A DNA stretch of 64,000 bases from Elmis aenea (Eukaryota; Arthropoda; Insecta; Coleoptera; Elmidae), in the NCBI GenBank assembly GCA_947652605.1, contig OX393577.1, forward strand, positions 33,297,466 through 33,361,465, in the 5' to 3' direction. The notes below the pieces were generated by a model, which worked only from the letters and a program-made list of their open reading frames with translations, was not told where the DNA came from and searched no databases. The position numbers and the translations under genes were made by a program. Of this stretch, positions 33,982 to 47,199 are shown one piece after another; positions within the stretch are counted from its first letter, which is position 1; each line of letters opens with the position of its first letter.

Positions 33982-34728
33982 TAGGCCTACCATACGTCCC
34001 GGTTTGGCTGGGACAGTCCCGGTTTAGAGGTTATGTCCCAGTGTCCCGGTCGGTTTCGCGTTTGTCCCGGTTTCTGAAAAAAAAAATATTCCGCACCGAT
34101 TTTTTTGTGAAATCTGTCCGCGCGGGTAACAAAAAGCGCGAGGAGCTAAGAAAAACGTGTTTCAGTCATTTCGTTGTGAAACGTCTTTTGCGCGGGTGGT
34201 ATAGAGTTGCAAATTGCACGCTTTTGGGGCGGACATACGCGTTTTCGTGGGTAAATATAATTGTACGCATGCCATTAAAGATATTCATAGTAATGTACGC
34301 TTTTTGTTTATTAACTTTTGAGCTATTTGAACAAGCAACAACAAAATAAATTTAAAGCACAAGCTTAGGTATGTTTTTACATGTTTTTAAAATGTCTGAC
34401 TGAAAAGTGTTGCTTTTTTAAATTCATCTTAATATTATGCTTGTAGTTCCTGTTCCTACCTAAATAGAAATTATTAGTGAAAGTTTTTACCTTTATTACG
34501 AATAATTTTGTAGAAGGTGGAGGCAATCTGATAAAAATAAATCAGAAAAGATTTTGCCATAAATCTGCAGTTTTGGATGATGGTAAAGTACTCCAATTTT
34601 GCATTAAAACACGTTTGAACTTTTAAAATTCAAAAAAATCGCCTGCGGCGCATTTTGCCCCCATCTCTTATAATTAAAAAAAAGGTTCTCGAGTCACGGT
34701 TTGACTATTCGAAAATATGGTAGGCGTA
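33982..34728. mobile_element. hAT-type element with TAGGCCTACCATACGTCCCGG end
   Basis: The left end TAGGCCTACCATA and right end TATGGTAGGCGTA are inverted repeats flanked by a perfect 8-bp duplication ATTATAAG (33974-33981 and 34729-34736). TCCCGG words recur near the left end. The ORF inside is not recognisable as transposase. Confidence 0.8.
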
Positions 34729-34736
34729 ATTATAAG

Positions 34737-37292
34737 AGATACAGGTTTGTTTAAATTAAATGAATTATTCTTAAGTATGAGAGGAGCCACAAACAATTTT
34801 TAAAAGTACAAAATTCCTCGTGCTTCAGATGTTATAGCAAAAAATATGAAAATGTTGAAATTCTTTTTTCTCTCATAACTTTTTTGTCTTAATCACTAGA
34901 ACAATTTTATTTGTACTTTCTAGAAGTACTTTTTAATGGAGAATGTAACTGTTATTTTAGATTTTTTTTTCACACGTACCAGTTTCGAGAAATTACCCCT
35001 AGTTTAATTTTTTCTTATGGGCCGCGAAGTTGGCTATGGAGTAGTTAAATGTGCATTTTTTTCTCTTTTAAATGAGATATTACTTGCTTATCTATTTTTA
35101 TAAATAAGTCACAAAATGAAGAAAAATCGTATTTACCCATCACTTATCAAGCTATCTATGAAAATAAAACAAAAAACAACTAATTAAATATCAAATGATA
35201 GTTACTATTTGTGTGGTATCATTTATTAGAATTTTATAGTATTGTTGTGTAATTCGATAGTTTTTTATTGGTTTCAATAACATTAATATTTGGACGAACA
35301 TTTTTCAGATGTACCTACCTACAACAAAAGATTTATCTTAATATTTTTAAGTATACAAGCTGATAGCAGCAAAAGAATTCCAAAATATAAATAAACGATT
35401 AGATGCGGAGAGTTTATGTGTCAAAAAATACCCTTAATTTCCAAGAATCAGTGTGGAAATTATAGATGTTGTGTTGTTAGATTCTGAAAATTACAAAAGC
35501 CTATTTGTATGCGTAAACAATAATCAATTGAAGGTACGACGCAGATTACGTTCTGTTAAAATAACATTTTCTAGTTTGTGTAAACATCGCTTAGCCGAAA
35601 TATGTTGATAAAATGGCATTTTATAAGGAAGTGGCGACATCTTAAACTGAAGGAAAATTTGTTGTAGATTAATTAAACGCTAAACGGTTCGAGGTTCGTG
35701 ACATAGCAGCCTGAATCACACTCGAGACCAATCAGATATTGTAAACAACTTTTCTAGCCAATTTTACCATATTGTGGTTGAACAAAACGATTTGGTAAAA
35801 GATAAGACATTTTGGCTTGTTAAGCTCAATACTTGCAGACAACTGCATCTCCAACAACCCAATTACTTAAGGACACGGGCGGCATCTAAATTAATTTTTT
35901 TAAGAAAAGGTCAATGCAAATGTATTCTTATGATCATCCTATGTTAAACGGGCAATCTTTATGTAGAGAAATGTCTACAACAGCGAAGGCGAACATTTTA
36001 GGTTTGCGTATATGTATTTATATAACAAGTTAGTGTGAAATATTCTCATTATTTTTCGAAACATAATTTTTACAATAATGTGATACCATGAAAGTCATAA
36101 TAAGTCATATTTTACATGTAACTGAAATTTTCATCAATACGATGCACCATACAAGCAGGCGTTTGTTTTCACAATTTCGAAAAAATGAAAAAGCTAATAT
36201 AGCTTGCGTAAGATGGTTTAATCAGATATTGAATATGAAGTAGTATGGTAATTTCTATTACATTACCTTTCCATTTCTATGTCAATAGAATTGGGTACAC
36301 TGGTCTATATTCTACGTCATGACGGTTATTTTTTAAACTGGCTTGTCTTCTCTTTACGCAATAGTTTTTGTATAGAGCATCATCAAACAATACCGATTGG
36401 AACAATTTTTCATATGTTCTTTATTCTTTATCTAAATCGTCAAATTACAAAACATGACAAACCTATTGTTGATGTAAAATAGGTTTATTAGATAAAAAAA
36501 ACAAACCAAAAATCTCCACATCTTTCTGTTGAAATATCGGGTTATTAAAAAAACCCTTCAATTCCAGACAACCAGTTAGCAAAAATTCAAATAATGATCC
36601 AATACCACTAGATTTTTATACAGCTCTCTTAAAAATGTGCAAAATGTCAGTAATTTGGCACAGAAACAAATTTTAAAATTTGCTTTGATTTTTTATTTGG
36701 CCTTAAAATTTAGAATTTTTTATATAAAAGGATGGAAATGTAACGCATAAGATTTTTACGATTTTTTAAATCAATATTGTCAACAAGTTGGAATGTAGTA
36801 AGTCATGCTGTTTACCAATTAGCTTAGTCGGTGCAAAAGCAATAATCTTTACTTTAATTGAAATTACTTTTTTTAACATGATATTTTGCAACGTGCGTAT
36901 CTAATTACCTACGTCGAAATTTTTGAATAAAAAGAGGCTTTTAATAGTAGCACACGTTCAAAAACAATAGGTTAAAAATAGAATGCACTAAATATGTTAA
37001 TCAAATAATTATTTAAAAAAAATTTGTTGTACATAAACATTTCACACATCATTTGTGTGAAAACTCATGATGTAGTACGAAATTTCCATTTTACAGATTA
37101 ATTATGTTTACCGATTCAAGTAGTACAAAGTGCGGTCGCGTACACTTTGAATAGCCGATCCAGAGTAAAATGCAATTTTTTGAGGTCAGCATTCGTATTA
37201 CACATCCGTCTTGTGTTTACTTTTAGTCCAGACTACTGCTGTCTGTTAGGTCATAGCGTAATTTTAAAAGAATCACATTAGAAAAAGTACCA
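34737..37292. other. AT-rich non-coding DNA
   Basis: Apart from a few bases continuing the interrupted arm, no exon or element was recognised. Confidence 0.4.
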
Positions 37293-37579
37293 TATACCAG
37301 TTAATTCAGTTTGACTGTCGCCCCCCTATAACTTTGTTATTTTAAGACGAAACCCTTATAACCTTATTTTTTTGTGAATCGCATAAAATTCTTTATAAAA
37401 TGACGTTAAAAAGTTTTTTCTAGGATGGAATTTATAAGGCCGGCGACATAATTACATAATATACTTTCTTAAAATTTATTTTAATAAAGAATTAACATGT
37501 AAACATATATAAGAACATTTTTGAGAAAATGAGTAGGGTCAAGTGGGCAACAGTGGATCACTTTTTGTTTGGAAGGATA

Positions 37580-38005
37580 TCACTTGGCTCTGAATAGTGC
37601 CAGGATGCCACAATTCAGCATGCATGTATGGTAGTTTATGCTTTTTAATTTAACATTATTATTTTTATGAACGAGATCTAATCTAAAAACAGTTATACAG
37701 CTTTTTTTTAAAAATGTTTTTTTAAATTGAGAGTTTAGGGACGCTTCGACAACTGAGGTCACTAGCGTCCGGGAGGAGGGGGCGGGGAACAAGGAAAGGG
37801 TGGGTAAGGTAAGGGTAGGTGGAATAACTGTCCCCTTGTGTACCGTAGGGGCGGAAATAGTGGATCGCCCTTCAGTGTACGGTGGCTCTTGCTGGTACAC
37901 AGGGGTTAATCGCGGGTAAAACCGAAGAAATGAAACAAGTTTCATTGTAATGAACCCGTCGCCCTTATTTTGGGAATTTTCACTTTTATAAAGAGGTAAC
38001 CTCAA
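37580..38005 (-). CDS. Unrecognised 141-codon open frame in the TAGGGTCAAGTGG element
   Basis: The frame is open for 141 codons on the minus strand, with an internal ATG at about residue 21 (FITMKLVSF) and a Pro/Ser/Thr-rich middle. It is more GC-rich than its surroundings. No transposase motif is evident. It could be a degraded accessory ORF of the element or chance. Confidence 0.2.
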   Translation of the reverse strand: MRLPLYKSENSQNKGDGFITMKLVSFLRFYPRLTPVYQQEPPYTEGRSTISAPTVHKGTVIPPTLTLPTLSLFPAPSSRTLVTSVVEASLNSQFKKTFLKKSCITVFRLDLVHKNNNVKLKSINYHTCMLNCGILALFRAK

Positions 38006-38398
38006 AATTATAAAATTACTCGTTTGGTCTCAATAAATACGACGTTTCTCACTTCTTTTATAAATCGTATTGACAAAACAGTCTCATTAATATAAAGTGG
38101 CCCGTTTGGTGCCAAAAAATCGTACACAGTGGATCATGATCCACTGTCCTTAACTTAGCTGAGCCACTGTGTACTTAGCGGCCTTTTTAATCACACATCA
38201 AAACACCTAGAAAACCGATGTGTATTTAACGATGAATTTCATATTAAAACAATCTTAATTGAACGTAGTTTACATAAGAAATAACAACCAATAAAAATAA
38301 AGCAAGGTAAAAGGGTAGAAAAGAAAATGTTCCTTAGTTTAAAACAAAATTTTTGCAGACCAAAAACTAAATTATTCCTTTGCACAAACACACTACGC

Positions 38399-39491
38399 CA
38401 GCGATTTCCAAACTGGGAGGCGCGGAAAGTTTAACAGAAATGACATATTATATAGGTAGATTGCATAGTACAGCATTAGTTGCATGGTTAAAAATATGAT
38501 TTTTGTAACAAAAAAAAAAAGATTTAAAAAAAAATTGGAAACCCGTTGTTTCGGAAATTGGATTATACCACTGGTTTGCAGTTTGCCAGTGCATAGTTTA
38601 TAAAACGGCTGCTAGAACTGCTAGTTGCAGTAACCATCAAAACTTTATTGTTAAACTAGCCTATTTGGTTGCAATTTCTGGAAAATTGAATGTTTTTAAT
38701 AAATCAATGCAAGGGCCACAAATAAATCCACTGATTAAAAAGACAAAGTGAAATCATTCATAAAAAAATTTACAAAAAAATAAGTTCGACATATTTCCAT
38801 TTTTAAATGATTTCTGAGCCAGAGTTAATATTAAAGAAAACAAAAATCTATTAAATGAACACTTGGATGGTTTGCTAATGCACTTTTTAAATTATTTCGA
38901 AAATCTTGATTTTACAGTTCGCGTAGATACAGAATCCATTTATCGACTAACAAGATGATGAATTTGGATTGACAACTATCGAAAAGGAAAAATTGATAGA
39001 ATTATCATGCGATACTTCATTGAACCAAAAATTTCAGAGTGAAACCCTAGTTCGATTTTGGTTGAATCGAAGTGAACAATATAATACTTTGTCAAGCAAA
39101 GCAATGCAAGTACTGCTGCCATTCGTAACATCATATTTATGCGAAACGGAATTTTCTGCATTATCTGCAATGAAATGCAAATATCGAGCCCGTTTAGTAG
39201 TAGAAAAAGAGCTGCGAGTAGCACTCTCCTCAAAGACACCTAGTTTGATAATCTTTGTGCTAATAAACAAGCACATCCACCGCATTAAAAACAAATTAGT
39301 TTAAAAATTATTATATAAATATAGCAAAACCTTGTTATTATTCTGTCAATTATTTTTTTTTTCATTTCTTGTATTAAACATGTTTGCCATTTAAAAATGT
39401 GTCTGTATTATTTTATGAAATAAAGGGGGGGAGGCGACAAGGTTGGATTTTTTTAAGGGGGGCGTAGTAACATAAAGTTTGGAAACCACTG
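38399..39491 (+). mobile_element. hAT element with FAM200/ZBED5-like transposase remnant
   Basis: It starts CAGCGATTTCCAAACT and ends AGTTTGGAAACCACTG, flanked by a perfect 8-bp duplication CACTACGC (38391-38398 and 39492-39499). It contains the C-terminal transposase fragment at 38951-39304. Internally deleted and non-autonomous. Confidence 0.9.
38951..39304 (+). pseudogene. hAT transposase C-terminal fragment
   Basis: The frame reads DDEFGLTTIEKEKLIELSCD, a region with FWLNRSEQYNTLSSKAM, then LPFVTSYLCETEFSALSAMK and CKYRARLVVEKELRVALSS before the stop. This is the hAT C-terminal dimerisation region of the FAM200/ZBED5/SCAND3-like group as I know it. The natural C-terminus is kept, but everything upstream, including the catalytic core, is missing or unreadable; a TAA lies just before residue 1. 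Confidence 0.8.
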
Positions 39492-39986
39492 CACTACGCC
39501 ATAGACGCCAGCCGATTAGTTTGAACGAGTTCAGGTCACAAGTGCTACTGACGAGTAAATGTGATGGATAGATATTTCTGTTACTTTATTGCAAATACCG
39601 ACTGATCCACTGTAGCCGCCCTAGCCACTGCTGTCCACTTGACCCTATGTACTAAAATTTTATTTTTCACAATATATAAAAAAACACGATCAAATCTTAA
39701 CAATTACTTTATGTAACTGTTACAATGTACCTAAGAACAATAATATACGGAAAAGAAGTTTAAGTAAAATTTTCAACGAAAAACAAAAGGCAGTAATATC
39801 TTAATAACAAATTTTGGTCTTTAACATGTTCCCACAAGCAACTCAGCAAAGTCCATTGTCAATTTAATACTCACAAAATAATGGGTTTTCGTCAATTACT
39901 AAAGCGATCGTGTTCTGTCTTGCCACATACAAAGATTGTTAAGATCTTGTGAAAAATAATAAATAATTTTGAAACTAATACGTATA

Positions 39987-40919
39987 TACAGGGTGTCCCA
40001 AATTCGAGTAAATGCATGGGGATCTCGCTTATCTTAAGAGATACGAGGTCGGTTAAATTAGGGCAAAGTTGCGGAATTAGATGCTTATCAAATATCTGTA
40101 AAGAAAATTTTCATAGCTGTCTTAGTTCAAAAGTTATTCAAGAAAATCTGAAAAAATTTATTTTCGTTTTTTTGTCCTATTTCCTACATTGTTTTAAGAT
40201 ATCGACAATCTGGAAGCACTTCTCCACGGCAACTTCAAACACTTTATATTTTGAGATAACATAAAATTTCCAACAACGTTTCGTCTCTTCAAAACCATCA
40301 TCAACTTCATTTTTTTAAATACAGCGAAAAAATTCTAATCTCATAGTCGGATAGTCTTCTGATTTCAGTGATATATGACACTTAATATCGAAAATGATAA
40401 CAAAAAAATTATTTTGTTTTTTATTTTGCTTTTTTTTGTACAAGATCATTTGATTCAAAAATTGGACAAAATGAGTTTTTCTCAAATTTTTGTGGCAAAA
40501 TATCATTTTAGATATTAAGTGTCATATATCATTGAAATCAGAAGACAAAATGCTATCCGACTACGAGATTAGAATTTGTTCGCCGTATTTAAAAAAAATG
40601 AAGTTGATGATGGTTCTGAAGAGACGAAACGTTGTTGGAAATTCTGTGTTATCTCAAAATATAAAGCGTAATAAGTTGCCATGGAGAAGTGCTTCCAGAT
40701 TGTCGATATCTTAAAAAGTGTCGCAAATAGGGCCAAAAAATGAAAATCAATTTTTTCAATTTTTCTTGAATAACTTTTGAACTAAGACAGTTATGAAAAT
40801 TTTCTTTGCAGCTATTTGATAGCATCTAATTTCGCAACTTTGCCCTAATTTAACCGACCTCGTAGCTCTTAAGATAAGCGAGATCCCCATGCATTTACTC
40901 GAATTTGGGACACCCTGTA
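39987..40919. mobile_element. Fold-back element, TACAGGGTGTCCCAAATTCG family, short form
   Basis: TA|CAGGGTGTCCCAAATTCGAG at the left and CTCGAATTTGGGACACCCTG|TA at the right. Its arms match those of 27918-29424, with the central part shortened. It is nested in the 37293-41166 element. Confidence 0.85.
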
Positions 40920-41829
40920 TAGGTAACGTAGTATATCTCAAAAATTTTCCAATGTATATTTATTTTTGTATTGCATGATTGCATTTAGAATTAGATTTTT
41001 CAAAAAAAAGTTTACTGTCGCCGGTTTGATATAATTATATTATCGTAAAAAAAATTATCGCCATTTAATTAAAAATTTCCTGCGATTTAAAAATTTAAGG
41101 GATTTTGGGTTACCTCTTAAAATATAGATTTAAGGGTGCGACAGTCAAACTGAATCGCCCGGTATACGATTTTGAGGAGAACCTATAAATGTCCAGTAAA
41201 AAAATCGTTTAAAATTTATTCACGATTAATACAAAAATTACATATTGCTATTTGTTTACTACAAAATAACTTATCCAATAACACCAATATGTTAAATGGT
41301 ACATACAAAACATGTGCAATCAGAAAATATTTTGATTCTCGATTTTTTAGTTTTGTATGTAAACAAAACTTTTTTTCTTAAAATAGAAATCGTAATTAAC
41401 TTTTTACATCATCCAGCACGAGGACTATTCTTTAATCTTAGTTAGACGACATTTTTTTTACTACTTTTATTTAAATTCTTGATCAACAAAGTATGTAATG
41501 GTTTCCAGTCAATAAATTTATTCGCTTATTTGGTTTTTGTCTTCCTGGATAATTGTTTAGATTTGCAGCAAATTAATGGGATTCCCGAGTACACTCTGCT
41601 TGTAAAATTAATGTATCCAAACACTTAAAATAAAAATATTGTAAATTATCACGAACAAACAACTTCTTCTCTAACGTTGTTCTCTAGGAGTCAAGTACTT
41701 AGCTATATTTTCCAATTTTGGTGTAGGTACTACAAGATTTATAGATTTTCTACAATGGTAACATGGTTTATCGATTATTTTTTAATAATTGCTGGCATGG
41801 TTTGGTAGCTAGCGTACAAAAATTGTATA

Positions 41830-42163
41830 TACAGGATTATTCAAAAAGTCTGCAACAAATGAAAAAGTCTTTGATTATCGATTTCTCAGTAAGTTTTATT
41901 CCTGATAAAAGTTGGTGCTGACCAAAAACCAATGATAAAACAAGATGAGACAAAGCTCAATAAAAATTCATAACACTAAAATTTGGCGATTTTAGAAATA
42001 TGCGCAAGAAAAAGTGCCCTTATTTTAAGAGGTACAAATAAAGTTCATTGGAAAAAGTTGGTTAACATTCTAAAATACGACATAATTTAAAATTTGACAT
42101 TAAATTTCTAATTTAAATTTTAAAATAATTTTAAATTTGTTACAAACCTTTTGAATGACTGTA
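41830..42163. mobile_element. 334-bp TA-flanked MITE
   Basis: TA|CAGGATTATTCAAAAAGTCTG at the left and AACCTTTTGAATGACTG|TA at the right are imperfect inverted ends. A relic of the internal part (CCTTATTTTAAGAGGTAC) recurs inverted near 59.7 kb. Tc1/mariner-like by its TA target. Confidence 0.65.
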
Positions 42164-43813
42164 TAACTGAAAAATGACGGAAAAACGTTTTTTCTGTAGA
42201 AATTAATTTTAGACGATCTATAATTATATATATGTTCCAGCTATATCTATAAAAATTAACAAAAAGCGATCATTAAGCAATGTTTGTTAATTATACTCAA
42301 AACGACATTTGACACAACACAACCATCGTATTTGTTCTACTACTAATCACGATATATTCATGCAAAGAAAGTAAAATATTTAGGTTTTTTTATTTACATG
42401 CAACATTTACACTTTTCTGTAAACAATGTGTATTCCAATTAAGCGTTCTTTTAACAAGGCGACCCTTCTTTCTTTCATCTAGTACTGTATCAACGCTTTT
42501 CCGAGTTATCTCCTCCTACACGCACAGGCAATTTGTTAAATTAATTGTGTTGTTTATATAAAACATCTTCGCAGTATTTAATATTAGATATGAACATCCT
42601 TGTATCACCAAAAAAATAAAATGAATATCATTCCTCCGACATGAAAATTAGGGAGTAGTTTATTCTATATTCATGCTTATTTTAATGTTTAATGATCAGA
42701 AAAATGTATCTTTGCTTAGCTTTTGACAAAATCATTAAGTGTTTGAGTTTCTAACAGTTGTGGGGATATTCTTAAATAACGAAATAACTATTTTTTCTGC
42801 TTCATCTCTAGCGATATTAGGAGCCAAATTACATTTACATACATAATTTGTAATATAGTATATATGTATAATAATATATTCATCTACATGAAATTCAAAA
42901 CAAAATGATTAAGATATGACGTTATACAAATACAAAACCTTGGTATGCAATTTGCTTGCAATCAGCTTTAACCTTTAACTAAAAATAGTAACTTTCTTAA
43001 TTTGCTATAATAGCTATGACGGTGTATTTTACAATTTATTTATTGGATATTGTACGAAATTTTCATTATAAATGTAAATTGTAAGAAAACAAAATAATTA
43101 TTGCTGTAACTAGTTACAGTGCGTTACAGGATAAAATTGAAAATTCAATATACAAATTTTTGCATGAATTATTTGCGTCTTAATGTAGGACATGGTACAT
43201 GGTTGTTATTTACCGAGATTCGGTAAATATTTCTACATCCCAGAGATCACGACGACCTTAATTATATCATTTGTTTTTAAAAAACTCCAACTTACCTTAT
43301 TTTAAATGACGGAAAAGGCTACATAATTATTGTATAATGAATTTTAAAAAAATATCTTAATTTAAGCAACTTTTTCGTGATGTCGACGGCCTCTTTTTTA
43401 ATATTTTTTTAAGGCAAGATATTATATTATTTAATGTTTCCTTATAAATGATTTGGCACTTGACTGTCATAACAAGATGTGGCGCAAAGAAATACAATTA
43501 CAATGTTAGTTGAATCATGTTCAGAATCAGATTGGTAAACATAATAAAAAAAATTAAATGGGGAAAAGGGACTTCAATTTAACAATTTTTATTTTTTTAT
43601 TTAACTACCTACTATTGTGTCATATAATGTTTTCAGAAAATGTGTAGGTTTTAATTTAGACTCAGTGCAGTTTATCCTAAAACCTTCAAGATTAGGATGC
43701 CTTGCGAAAACCTGCATCTGGACGTGTCAAGAACTATATTATGTTATCTAATATCCAATCAAATAGGGCAAATCTCAAATTCTGATTCAAAAATAACAAT
43801 AAATTAAATGTGT
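42164..43813. other. AT-rich non-coding DNA
   Basis: No supported feature was found. Confidence 0.4.
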
Positions 43814-43987
43814 TATGGCTGTATTACACTACACAATTTCTTGTACAATTTGCTGTCAAAAAATTTGATACGATTGTACAGCTGTTGCCAAGTTACAATG
43901 TCGTAACTTGGCAAGAGCTGTACAATCTAGTATAAAATTTTTTGACAGCAAATTGTACAAGAAATTGTGTAGTGTAATACAGCCATA
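43814..43987. mobile_element. 174-bp hairpin MITE, TGGCTGTATTACACTACAC ends
   Basis: Two arms of about 80 nt are nearly perfect complements around a 6-nt loop (GTTAC AATGTC GTAAC), with TA on both sides. A transcript would fold into a long hairpin. ORFs across it are artefacts. Confidence 0.85.
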
Positions 43988-45321
43988 AAGTATGTACATC
44001 GTATTGCATTCTCCTGTTGCACACAGAACCGAAAGGCCATACTGCATTATACAGCTTAAGCTGCCACCTATTGTACAGTATGTTAAACTTGCGCGACCCT
44101 AAGCACTAAACCATTATGATGCTATTACTTTACACTTCACTTTTCCCTTAACCCCTGTTCATAGCCCTTAGTCAACGTTCCAATACTACGGGCGTTGACC
44201 TTTCTAAATGTATTTCTACGTGACCTATATATTAGTAAACAGGGTATTTCAAATGCATTTTGAAAATTTAATACAATGCAACATTATTGGTACTTTTAAA
44301 AGGTCTCATATATGGGTTACGTGCATGAATACGTGTACGACAATTACGAATTACATAAAAGATGTGACAACCAACACAACAAAATTTATGTTACGAAAAT
44401 TAATTAATAGGACAAAACTGATAATTCCGATAACAGTATTACTACGATGATTAAATGCTAAAAAAAGCAATCAACAGGAGAAAGTGAAAATGTTGGATTT
44501 ACCAAGTTGTAAGATTATGTACCTGTCAGTTTTTCGTTATTTGTGCAAATTCAGTCTTCAGGCTGCAGTCTTCTCGTAACCGGTTGAATAATATACGGAC
44601 ACAACACATTTATTCGATGTTAAAAACAAAAGTTTATAAACAAACATTAACAGTGTAATAATACCAGTCCACCATTTTCAGTAGTTCTTCTAACGAGTGT
44701 AGGTCAAGGGGGGATGTAAATATGAAATGCACCATACATTTACGAAGAAATTATAAATTTGTATTGATTTAAATTAAAACTGCACATTATTGGTAATCTA
44801 GCCTAATATTTATGTGACTTGTTTACAAAACTAGGGCGGCTGTATTTTTCTTTATTATTTCGATATTTTGCGCCCTCTTACGAGATCTATGTTCATGTAA
44901 TGTAGAGTACTGTAACCAACAATTGATAAAACTGCCATGATAAACTAAATTCTAAAATAATTATTGTATCATGTACACATCAAAATAATGCTAAATGAAA
45001 AATTAATTTTATATTCATCCTAACCTACTGTATTTAGAGATAATTTCTTAAGAAAAAATTATAGTTCATACACTTAATTAAATTGTTAGTATGAGGTTTG
45101 TATTGTGGGTGGTCTACATTGTAGGCAGTAATTGTATCTATTCTCAACTGGTTTTTATTAAGATTGTTATATACTTTATCATAGCTTGTAGTGTAGCCCA
45201 CTTAAATCTTAACACAAAATTCAATCTATTGTAAAATATATTATGCATTAGAAGGTGGAACTAAAAATTCTGAATACAATAATATATGTACATACAATAA
45301 GTAACATTTAATGACTTATGC
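43988..45321. other. AT-rich non-coding DNA
   Basis: No supported feature was found. Confidence 0.4.
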
Positions 45322-45875
45322 CTGTTTTATACTATACTATTTTTTCTTTCGTTTAAGAAAATCGTATACGATTTTTAATACAAAAATTTCGTTTAAGAAT
45401 TTAGCATGGAAAATATGAACCATTTACATTGTACAATTTTTTGGTACGAAAACTACAATATATTTTGGTTACTTTTTAGTAACTTTTATCATATTTTGTT
45501 GGCACCTTGAGTAACCATGTCAAATGTTCAATTTGATATCAGAACAGAAAGTGAATCATTTTCAAATTTAACGTATATTTAACGCTTGTTCCATTCTACA
45601 TATTTATTCCTACAAAATAAATTGTGAGGGATATAACGGTAATAAGTAGTATTTAACATCGTTTGACTGTTCCAGTTAACCTAACCCACAAATGACATGC
45701 GGTCAAATACAGTTACAGTAGAATACGCATGCGCGCATGCTAAAATTGGACGGATTTAGGGCAGGTAGTAATTTCGTACGAAATTTTCGTTCAAGATTTT
45801 TAATTTCTGATTGACACCGTACTAGAAAATCGTATACGATTTTCTTAAACGAAAAAATAGTATAGTATAAAACAG
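45322..45875. mobile_element. MITE with CTGTTTTATACTATACTATT ends
   Basis: The left CTGTTTTATACTATACTATT and right AATAGTATAGTATAAAACAG are inverted. A further inverted block of TTTCGTTTAAGAAAATCG type contains the palindrome AAATCGTATACGATTT at both ends. Target duplication not resolved. Confidence 0.75.
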
Positions 45876-46261
45876 ACTTTAAAGCTAAAATCACAAAGTA
45901 GCGATTTTTCATTAATGCAAAATTGCCATGATATAAGTTATAAAATCTACCTTAAATGTAATAAATATGTAAAACTCGTCCAGTATCGCAACTATTTTTT
46001 TATAAATTTTGGTAATTAGGTACCATGATTTTATGATAATCACGTCTATCAATAACAAAAAAATTTAATTCGAAATGATTTAAAAAAAAAATTAAAAAAA
46101 TTGACTAAATATATAATTACGCAACTTTGCCCCAATTTGTAGCCCTTGATTTACCATTAACACGAGGTTTTTATCTTCCACTGTACAATAGCTAGGATAA
46201 AATGTAATTAAATTATACATTGGCTGTTGTAATATAGAGGGCAGCAAAAATTCTTAATTTC

Positions 46262-46430
46262 TGGATTCCAGATTTGAGCTTCTAGCGATGAACGATTCCG
46301 GTGTTGCATGGTTCCATCGTTGCTTGATTCTTGCACTGAGTGATTGCATCGTTGAACGATTCAAGATTTGAATGATTCCACCGGCGCATTTTCCAGATTT
46401 GAAAATTCCATATTTGAATGTTTCAACTTT
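46262..46430. repeat. Degenerate array with 16-nt period (GATTCCAGATTTGAAT-like units)
   Basis: About ten consecutive units such as GATTGCATCGTTGAAC, GATTCAAGATTTGAAT, GATTCCACCGGCGCAT and TTTCCAGATTTGAAAA keep a 16-nt spacing while the second half of the unit varies. No flanking inverted repeats were found. Confidence 0.55.
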
Positions 46431-46909
46431 TCATGCGGTTCCGATAAAAATTAAACTGATTGAAATTATAAACTACACATCTATTATATTTTAAAGTTCA
46501 TCGCCATTTGAAACAGGAACCATCTCGTCTTAACCTTGTATCTAATGCAAGAAAATAGTACATAGAGTTGTGACTTCACAACCACCTTTAGACATAAAAA
46601 TTACCATTACTTTGTATTTTTATTATCCATTATTGTATTCTATTAATAGCTACGCTTTGCATAAAATTAGAACAATTTCGGTAAACATATTCGTAACAGC
46701 CGCAAAACTATGCAGTTTTAACATTTTCTAACTATTTTGGTTGTTTTTATTTTTATGATAATGTTGATTTCATGTGCATTTGTTATTTAGAGATTTTTGT
46801 GGTTGTTTTTTATATTTTACCTATATCAGTGTTTAGTTTAGAATGGTGAGTACTATCTTTTATAGAAAAAAATCGAGAATGGCGTATTAGAAATAACATA
46901 GTTGATAGT

Positions 46910-47195
46910 TGATGTAGTCTATAGTTCAGAAAAGACGAAACGTCTGACACAAAATCTAGTTGAAGGAGCCAAGAAAATAGTCTTATATGTGCGATTTCTC
47001 TAAGAATAAAGAAAATAATTCAAAACACGAAAATATTTATTCATAAATGTTTTAAATAACTTTTAAACTAAGAGACCCATCGTACTCTTTTTTCAGGTTT
47101 GAATTTAGCTCCAAATTGTGCAACTTTGCTTTCATTTACAGCCGATTTCGTAACTCTTAAGATAGGCGAGATTATCTCTCGCCGGGATACCTGTA
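46910..47195. mobile_element. Diverged half of a TACAGGGTGTCCC fold-back element
   Basis: AAGACGAAACGTCTG, CAACTTTGC and CTCTTAAGATAGGCGAGAT correspond to landmarks of the right arm of the 27.9/40.0 kb family, ending GGGATACCTGTA. No opposing arm is visible. Confidence 0.5.
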
Positions 47196-47199
47196 TTAA

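Larger units (their letters stand above)
37534..39647. mobile_element. TA-flanked element with TAGGGTCAAGTGG ends
   Basis: TA|GGGTCAAGTGGGCAACAGTG at the left and CACTGCTGTCCACTTGACCC|TA at the right are inverted. Several CAGTGGATC/GATCCACTG words occur inside, including the palindrome near 38140. TA targets suggest the Tc1/mariner/pogo group. It is interrupted by the hAT at 38399. Confidence 0.7.
37293..41166. mobile_element. TACCGGG-type element expanded by three later insertions
   Basis: The left end TATACCAGTTAATTCAGTTTGA and right end TCAAACTGAATCGCCCGGTATA belong to the same family as 6449-7291. The 3.9-kb length is mostly later insertions: 37534-39647, which itself holds a hAT at 38399, and 39987-40919. 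Removing them leaves roughly 0.8 kb, the size of the 6.4 kb copy. Confidence 0.7.
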
